Both the position numbers and the translations under genes were made by a program. Under the pieces are notes generated by a model, which was given only the letters and a program-made list of their open reading frames with translations, ran no database searches and was not told the origin of the DNA. Shown here in pieces: positions 56,751 to 61,666 of a stretch of DNA of 61,666 bases. Every line of letters begins with the position of its first letter. The stretch's first letter is position 1. Source of the stretch: Hyphomonadaceae bacterium (GTDB taxonomy: Bacteria > Pseudomonadota > Alphaproteobacteria > Caulobacterales > Hyphomonadaceae); assembly GCA_030697555.1 (NCBI GenBank), contig JAUYPV010000133.1, positions 1 to 61,666 on the forward strand. Reading direction: 5' to 3'.

Positions 56751-56936
56751 TCAGCTCCGCGCTTCGATCGCATCCGCGACGCACTTGATCAGCGCATCCT
56801 GCTCCTGCTCGGTCAGTTGCGACAATTCCTGCGCATTATACTTGCCGGCTTTGTCGCACCAGGCCCTGGAGCCGACTTCGGCGGTGCAAGCCGAGCTGAC
56901 GGCGATGGCGATCACGGCGAGAGCGGCGATGCGCAT
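56751..56936 (-). CDS. Small DUF3012-like lipoprotein
   Basis: 61 residues from ATG 56936. MRIAALAVIAIAVSSACTAEVGSRAWCDKAGKYNAQELSQLTEQEQDALIKCVADAIEARS (read in parts): lipobox SSAC, then the AEVGSRAWCDK pattern of DUF3012 lipoproteins with a second cysteine near the end. Role unknown. Directly abuts xerC (convergent). Confidence 0.75.
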   Translation of the reverse strand: MRIAALAVIAIAVSSACTAEVGSRAWCDKAGKYNAQELSQLTEQEQDALIKCVADAIEARS

Positions 56937-56937
56937 G

Positions 56938-57330
56938 TCAGCCTCCACTCTGGGGTGCGCCGGCGCAGCCCTTGTAGGTCTGGCCCTTGAACTGAAGCGA
57001 GGCGTCCCACGGGTATTCGCGGTCGGACATGCCATCCTGGCATTTTGCCTTGGTGAGCGTCATGACGACATCGCCCTCGGGCGACGATGAGGTGAGGATG
57101 ATTGCACCCTCCTTCGTCTTGGTCTCGGCCGGATAGCCGACCTCGATGTCGCTTGAGCCGGGCCGGCTGAACTTCGCGGTCTTGGTCACTTTCTTGATCT
57201 GCATCGCCCAGAACGGTTCGGTGCCAACCAGGTTGAGGTCTCCGCTCAGCGGTGATCCGCCGCCGCACCCGGCCAGGCTGGAGGTCATCAGCATCGCTGC
57301 GGCCGCAAGAATGGGGCGGATGGTCGGCAT
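56938..57330 (-). CDS. Lipoprotein of the COG3650 type
   Basis: 130 residues. Lipobox LAGC near residue 22, then NLVGTEPFWAMQIKKV and, near the end, KCQDGMSDREYPWDASLQFKGQTYKGCAG. The GTEPFW and SDGMSDRxYP...GCA pattern is that of COG3650 lipoproteins, whose function is unknown. One base separates it from the DUF3012-like gene, so the two are co-transcribed. Confidence 0.82.
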   Translation of the reverse strand: MPTIRPILAAAAMLMTSSLAGCGGGSPLSGDLNLVGTEPFWAMQIKKVTKTAKFSRPGSSDIEVGYPAETKTKEGAIILTSSSPEGDVVMTLTKAKCQDGMSDREYPWDASLQFKGQTYKGCAGAPQSGG

Positions 57331-57386
57331 GAAACGTCTCCCTTTGCCCCCTAACTAGCGCGCGACGGGTCATCCCCCAAATGCAA

Positions 57387-57412
57387 CCGGCAGCGGATTG
57401 CTCCGCTGCCGG
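57387..57412 (-). terminator. Terminator of the esterase gene
   Basis: A perfect 11-bp stem CCGGCAGCGGA (57387-57397), 4-base loop, TCCGCTGCCGG (57402-57412). On the minus strand it is followed by TTGCATTTGGGGG, a weak T-run. It lies 27 bases after the esterase stop. Confidence 0.65.
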
Positions 57413-57438
57413 CTCCGTCAGGTCACGATCAAGTCAGG

Positions 57439-58644
57439 TCAGTTCGGACGCGGCGCTGGACCCGCCGGGACGGCGACCGGAGGACCCCCAAGGCCCTGCG
57501 GAGGTGGAGGCGGCGGAGGCGGCGTCCATGCGCCGCTCTTGATCTTACCGCCCTTGGCCGAAACCGCGAGCGAGATCAGCTTGTCGGTGACGTTGGGCTC
57601 AAGACCTTCCGTGTGGCCCTTCTGAAGGCGCGAGACATCCGCCACGACGCGGCCATCCTTGCAGCCCGGATAGACCCAGACCGCCGCCCGGCCCGAACGA
57701 GGATAGTGGCCCCATCCATCGGTGCCCGGGTCCTGGCGCGTCGCATCCCAGACATAGCCGGCCTTGGGATCGACCACGTCCTCTTCCTTCCTGCGCGGTC
57801 CGCAGCCGAATCTCTCGGCCATCGGCGACGCCTCGGCGGGCGCGTTCTCATATTCGCCCGCGGTGTAGATGGTGGAAAAATCGCACGCGGGGTTCGACGC
57901 TGAGGCAGCACCCGCGCCAGGCGGCCCGCCGGCGGCTGCGCCGCCTCCGGGTGGTCCGCCCGCCGCAGTGCCCGGTCCTGTCGGAGCAGCGGCTGGCTGT
58001 CCCGGCACCTGCCGGTACACCGGCAATCCCCCCGCACCGAAACCGCGGCCGGCGGGAACCGTCGTCCCGTTGCGTCCGCCCGAGAGCGAGATGCGAACGT
58101 CGACCTTGTCCTTGAAATAGTCGGTGCAGATGATGCGGGTGGACGTCGCCCCGCCCTGGCTGTGGCCAGCGAGGATCAAACGTTCGACATTCGCCTTGCC
58201 GACTGCGCCGACGACCGAGTCGACGATATTGTGGAGATACTCGTCATCCGCCGCGCTCCACGCGCGCACCGGCGAGCCTGGCGTCATGATGACCAGTTTG
58301 TACTTGTCCTTCACATCCATGAAGGGCGCGTAGTTGCGCTGCCAGTTGGCGTAGGAACCGCCGCCGTGAAGCGAAAGGACGAGGTTCACCTTGTCGCCCG
58401 GCTTGTAGCCCGCGGGACAGTCGAGGAAGTAGGTGCGCCTTGTCTTCATCTCGACCGTATTGCCGGGCTGGGTAACGACCGGGCCTTCGCAGGCCGTGTC
58501 CGGGCAGTGGTAGACGGGCGGCGCGTTGCAGTTTGTGCCCAGCAGCGTGTTGGGGTTCGCGGCAGGCTGCTGCGCGAAGGCGCTGCCCCCGACAGCCGCC
58601 AGAATCCCGGCGGCCGCCAGCCGCCGCAGTGTTGTCGTCGTCAT
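57439..58644 (-). CDS. Secreted alpha/beta-hydrolase esterase (poly(3-hydroxybutyrate) depolymerase/feruloyl esterase-like)
   Basis: 401 residues from ATG 58644. Signal LAAAGILAAVGGSAFAQQ. KVNLVLSLHGGGSYANWQRNY gives the oxyanion site; the nucleophile is S162 in LAGHSQGGATS; H344 in QKGHTEGLEP is the likely catalytic His. A low-complexity Gly/Pro/Ala insert (about 217-249) lies between nucleophile and the late catalytic residues, and the C-terminus is a poly-Pro stretch. Several cysteines could form disulfides. Exact substrate unknown. Confidence 0.85.
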   Translation of the reverse strand: MTTTTLRRLAAAGILAAVGGSAFAQQPAANPNTLLGTNCNAPPVYHCPDTACEGPVVTQPGNTVEMKTRRTYFLDCPAGYKPGDKVNLVLSLHGGGSYANWQRNYAPFMDVKDKYKLVIMTPGSPVRAWSAADDEYLHNIVDSVVGAVGKANVERLILAGHSQGGATSTRIICTDYFKDKVDVRISLSGGRNGTTVPAGRGFGAGGLPVYRQVPGQPAAAPTGPGTAAGGPPGGGAAAGGPPGAGAASASNPACDFSTIYTAGEYENAPAEASPMAERFGCGPRRKEEDVVDPKAGYVWDATRQDPGTDGWGHYPRSGRAAVWVYPGCKDGRVVADVSRLQKGHTEGLEPNVTDKLISLAVSAKGGKIKSGAWTPPPPPPPPQGLGGPPVAVPAGPAPRPN

Positions 58645-58716
58645 GTGTGTCTCTCTCCCTTGATAACCCCGATCGATGGCGTTCTTCCGTCCCCCGCTCT
58701 CCGGCAGGAGCTGACG

Positions 58717-58732
58717 CCTATCAGTGATAGAG
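58717..58732. promoter_or_regulatory. tetO-like palindrome between esterase and amidase genes
   Basis: CCTATCAGTGATAGAG contains the perfect palindrome CTATCA-G-TGATAG and matches the core of the known tet operator (CCTATCAGTGATAGAG is shared with tetO2 of Tn10). It stands about 73 bases before the esterase start and 160 before the amidase start. No TetR gene is in the window. Confidence 0.45.
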
Positions 58733-58891
58733 TGTGCTTCTAACCTGTCCCCACGGCAAGCCACAACCGAAAACCCATGCCGCGGCTGCGAAGGCGGACG
58801 TCACAATCGCGACAGCGGTTGCGGACCGGGATTCGCCAAGTCGCCAAAGACTCCGTCTGGCGCGTCCGGTCTTGGACGCTAGAGTGGGGTC

Positions 58892-60271
58892 ATGGGACTT
58901 GAGGGTGAGCTTGCGACAAGCACCGCGGCCCAACTTGCCGCCGGCCTGAAGCGGAAGAGCTTCAGCGCGGCTGAGCTTTGCGACGCGTCGATCTCGCGGA
59001 TCGAGGCGCTGGATCCCAAGATCAACGCGGTCGTCGTGCGCGATTTCGAGCGAGCGCGGGCCGAAGCGCGGATGGCGGACAACCTGATTGCGCGCGGCGA
59101 GACACGGGCGCTGCTCGGCATTCCGATGACGGTGAAGGAAAGCTTCGATCTTCGCGGGCATCCGACGACTTGGGGGTTTCCGGAGTTCTTCGAGCATCGA
59201 GCGCGGGAGGATGCGCTGGCGGTGCAGCGGCTGAAGGCGGCGGGGGCGGTGGTGCTGGGCAAGACCAATGTGCCCCCCGCTCTCGCGGACTGGCAGTCGG
59301 CCAATCCGATCTATGGGCGGACCAACAACCCGCACAACCTCGCTTACTCGGCGGGTGGGTCTTCGGGCGGGAGCGCGTCGGCGATTGCGATGGGGTTCTC
59401 GGCGCTGGAGGTCGGGTCCGACATTGGCGGGTCGGTGCGGATACCGGCGGCGTTCTGCGGGGTCTATGGACACAAGGCCAGCTATGGCGTGATCCCGATG
59501 GGCGGGCACAATCCGGGCGGGATGCAGTATGCGCCCCAGCTCTTGAGCGTGCTGGGGCCGATCGCGCGGTCGGCGGACGATCTGGTCAGTGTGCTGGATG
59601 TGATCGCGGGGCCGGATGCGGAATCGCCCGCCAACAAGCTGGTCATGCCGCAGCCGAGGCATGCGCGGCTGTCGAGCTTCCGGGTGTTCGTGATCGACCA
59701 GCACCCGGCTGTCATGGCGGACGCAGACATTCGCGGGGCGATCGAGGATCTCGCCGACGACCTGACCAAGGCGGGCGCGAGCGTGGCGCGACAGTCGAGC
59801 CTGCTGCCGGATCTTTCGGTGTCGTGGCGAACCTACCAGGCGATGCTCCATACCATCGTGACGCGGCGGGCGGCGAACAATGGCCGCGCGCCGATCACAG
59901 CGCATGACTGGCTGGGGCATCTGGATGACCAGCTGCGCATCCGCAGGCAGTGGTCGGATTTCTTCCGGCATTTCGACGTGGTGCTGGCGCCGGCTTTCGG
60001 CACGCCGGCCTTCCCGCATTCGGACGAGCAGGACTGGCGCAAGCGCGAGCTGATGATGGACGGCGAGTCCAGCAATTTCGGCGCGCAGCTGGCGTGGGCG
60101 GGGATAGCCACCGTCGCCAACCTGCCGTCGACCGCCGTGCCGCTCGGCGTCAACAAGGCGGGGCTGCCATTGTCAGTCCAGGTGATCGGGCCGTTCCTGG
60201 AAGACAAGACCACCATTGCGTTCGCGAAGCTGCTCGTCCGCGAATGCCCCCTGCCCGCGCTCGCGAGCTGA
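58892..60271 (+). CDS. Amidase-signature-family enzyme
   Basis: 459 residues. The Ser-cisSer-Lys triad is complete: K82 (MTVKESFDLRG), S158 (AGGSSGGSASA) and S181 (SDIGGSVRIPAAFCG). The length and motifs fit the general amidase group; substrate (amides, carbamates or aryl-amides) cannot be told. It has no signal peptide. Upstream lies a palindrome-bearing gap shared with the esterase gene. Confidence 0.94.
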   Translation: MGLEGELATSTAAQLAAGLKRKSFSAAELCDASISRIEALDPKINAVVVRDFERARAEARMADNLIARGETRALLGIPMTVKESFDLRGHPTTWGFPEFFEHRAREDALAVQRLKAAGAVVLGKTNVPPALADWQSANPIYGRTNNPHNLAYSAGGSSGGSASAIAMGFSALEVGSDIGGSVRIPAAFCGVYGHKASYGVIPMGGHNPGGMQYAPQLLSVLGPIARSADDLVSVLDVIAGPDAESPANKLVMPQPRHARLSSFRVFVIDQHPAVMADADIRGAIEDLADDLTKAGASVARQSSLLPDLSVSWRTYQAMLHTIVTRRAANNGRAPITAHDWLGHLDDQLRIRRQWSDFFRHFDVVLAPAFGTPAFPHSDEQDWRKRELMMDGESSNFGAQLAWAGIATVANLPSTAVPLGVNKAGLPLSVQVIGPFLEDKTTIAFAKLLVRECPLPALAS

Positions 60272-61219
60272 TCACCATGTTCGGGCGCCTGCTGTGCGCG
60301 TGATGCGCGGCTTGGCGAGCAGCCAGACGCCAAGGATGGTCAGCACCATGGCCGCGATGTGCGGCCAGCCGAAGGGTTCGTGCAGGATCATCACGGCTGC
60401 CCAGGCGGCGACCACGGGACCGACGCCGCCGATGGCGCTCATCGGGCCGGGGCCGATGCGGCCGATGGCTTCGGCGATCATGAAGCTGGGGATGACGGTG
60501 CAGACCATGGCGAGGACGAGGCTGAGCCACAGGCCGTTCGCGGTGACCGGCGGCGGCGTGTGGATCAGCATCTCGACGCCGCTTTGAGCAAGGAAGACGA
60601 TGGAGGCGGCGCTCATCGCGAAGGCGGTAAACAGCGTCGAGCCCATCGCGGCGATGACCGGCTTCGAGGCGGTGACGTAGACGGCGTAGATCAGCGCGCC
60701 AGCAAAGATCAGCCCGCCGCCGAGCAGCGCGTTGGGACCCTGATGGCCGATCTCCGAGCCGAACAGGATGGCGACGCCGGCATAGGCGAGGATGAGCGCG
60801 AAGACGTGGCGCTGGGTGATCCTCTCTTTCAGGAAGAAGAATGAGAGCAGCGCCACCATGGTGGGGTAGATGTAGAGGATCAGGCGCTCGAGCTGCGCCG
60901 AAACGTAGCGCAGGCCCTCGAAGTTCAGCCAGGACGAGACGTAATAGCTCATGATCCCGAGGCCGGCGGCATAGCCGAAGTATTTCAGCGCGGGCTTCTG
61001 CGCGATGCGGGCGAAGGCAAAAATGCCGATGGCGAGATAGACTGGCAGCGACATCGCCATGCGCAAGGTGAGGAGCTGGCTGACGCCAATGCCCTCGGCG
61101 AAGGCGAGCTTGATGACGACGCCCTTGAGCGAGAAGAGGCCTGCGCCGCCAGCGGCAAGCATCACGCCGATCAGGCGATTGCGGGCTTCGTGTTCGGCCG
61201 GCAAGGAGGCGGTGGTCAT
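60272..61219 (-). CDS. DMT-superfamily (EamA) transporter
   Basis: 315 residues, ten predicted helices in two EamA repeats (MLAAGGAGLFSLKGVVIKLAFAEGI ... and from about residue 165 GGGLIFAGALIYAVYVTASKPVIAAMGS...). It moves small metabolites across the inner membrane. No strong clue to the cargo. Its stop abuts the amidase stop (convergent, 60271/60272). Confidence 0.93.
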   Translation of the reverse strand: MTTASLPAEHEARNRLIGVMLAAGGAGLFSLKGVVIKLAFAEGIGVSQLLTLRMAMSLPVYLAIGIFAFARIAQKPALKYFGYAAGLGIMSYYVSSWLNFEGLRYVSAQLERLILYIYPTMVALLSFFFLKERITQRHVFALILAYAGVAILFGSEIGHQGPNALLGGGLIFAGALIYAVYVTASKPVIAAMGSTLFTAFAMSAASIVFLAQSGVEMLIHTPPPVTANGLWLSLVLAMVCTVIPSFMIAEAIGRIGPGPMSAIGGVGPVVAAWAAVMILHEPFGWPHIAAMVLTILGVWLLAKPRITRTAGARTW

Positions 61220-61666
61220 CTGTCTCTCCGCTCGTCCTTCGTGTCAGTGCGGAGATGTCGGAGGACGAGGGGTCGCCGGCTTTCCGCCGCCGGCCCTGTC
61301 GCTCTAGTTGCGACGCGCCGGCGCAAGCTGAATTGCTTGCCAGTTGAGTCGAAGGAGGCGCGAGGTCGTCATGGCGCGGTGGATAAACCTGTTCAGGTAT
61401 GTGCGCAACGGCGCGGGACGCGATGTGAGCGAGATTTCATGCTGTTGCATCGCGCGCGGTCCTTCCGGGCAACACTCCGCTGTCGGACCGGCCAAGCCGT
61501 CCGTGTTGCTGTCGTTCGGTCCCTCCAATGAGGGAGCGGGGCGCATGGGTCAGCGCCTTGGGTAGTTCCTGTTCCGCGATTGCTCGCGGATGTTGCGCGT
61601 TGCCACGCGCCCCGGATCGGTCGTTCTTTCCCGGCGCAGGTACGGAGGAGTTGTTGCGACTCACCA
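61220..61666. other. Gene-poor end of the window with twin hairpins
   Basis: 447 bases with no convincing gene. Two small hairpins stand in a row: CCGCGA-TTGC-TCGCGG (61574-61589) and GCGCGT-TGCC-ACGCGC (61595-61610). A good Shine-Dalgarno (GGAGGAG, 61644-61650) lies just before a TTG at 61654, so a gene may start at or beyond the window edge, and the hairpins would then be in its leader. Minus-strand 80-codon ORF at 61304-61546 has no recognisable features. Confidence 0.4.

Noticed and set aside
61304-61546. 80-codon minus-strand frame near the window end
   Set aside because: No ribosome site and no recognisable features; left as unassigned.

Overview
The window is GC-rich, densely coding DNA from a Gram-negative bacterium, very probably an alphaproteobacterium. 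It has an RND pump and a TonB-dependent receptor, and it follows the alphaproteobacterial order rplU-rpmA-(GNAT)-obgE-proB-proA-nadD-rsfS-rlmH-envC/M23-ctpA-yibQ-rppH-atpC, with the atp genes, priA, a 1-Cys peroxiredoxin and a XerC-type recombinase further on. The abundance of lipoproteins and the TonB receptor fit the Caulobacterales/Hyphomonadales side of the class, but I cannot name a genus.

Layout. 1-3794: end of an RND adaptor gene and its inner-membrane pump. 3875-8384: rplU-rpmA with a good promoter and terminator, two GNAT acetyltransferases, obgE, proB. 8395-13245: accessory block (tandem TPR-like paralogues, small GNAT, divergent SDR/HxlR pair with a palindrome between them, acyltransferase-3, GNAT). 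13255-14544: proA. 14672-17919: accessory block with a small coiled-coil protein, a six-TM coiled-coil membrane protein translationally coupled to a MIDAS-bearing vWA lipoprotein, and another lipoprotein. 17924-18556: nadD. 18574-25988: an ECF42-type sigma-factor locus (YCII/DGPF protein, sigma, VOC, AHSA1, YCII-VOC fusion, hydrolase) with two matching promoter elements, then a TonB receptor divergent from an HxlR regulator. 25994-26684: a strong inverted-repeat element, a badly decayed AAA-ATPase gene and a palindrome. 26844-32502: rsfS (probable CTG start), rlmH, EnvC-like factor, ctpA, yibQ-like gene, rppH. 32506-39146 (minus strand): atpH-A-G-D, two unrelated genes, then atpC. 39421-43084: a lipoprotein joining thioredoxin-like, cytochrome c, type II copper monooxygenase and EF-hand regions, then a PadR/HAAS membrane-protein pair. 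43598-49724: pyk, cdd, a methyltransferase, and a LysR/VOC/DUF1330 group divergent from a glutathione transferase. 49746-51484: operator-rich promoter, a cytochrome c lipoprotein and an unknown secreted protein. 51621-56750: priA, two lipoproteins, peroxiredoxin, xerC. 56751-61219: small lipoproteins, an esterase, an amidase and a DMT transporter.

How it fits together. Housekeeping genes for ribosome assembly, proline and NAD synthesis, cell-wall hydrolysis and ATP synthesis form a conserved backbone. Accessory blocks sit exactly at the proB/proA, proA/nadD and nadD/rsfS junctions, and two genes sit between atpD and atpC. The most distinctive points are the multidomain copper/haem lipoprotein with all six PHM-type copper ligands recognisable, the ECF42 locus with a promoter motif repeated at identical spacing, the coupled membrane/vWA pair, and a TGACA-repeat promoter in front of the cytochrome pair. 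No CRISPR array, tRNA, rRNA or intact insertion sequence was seen.
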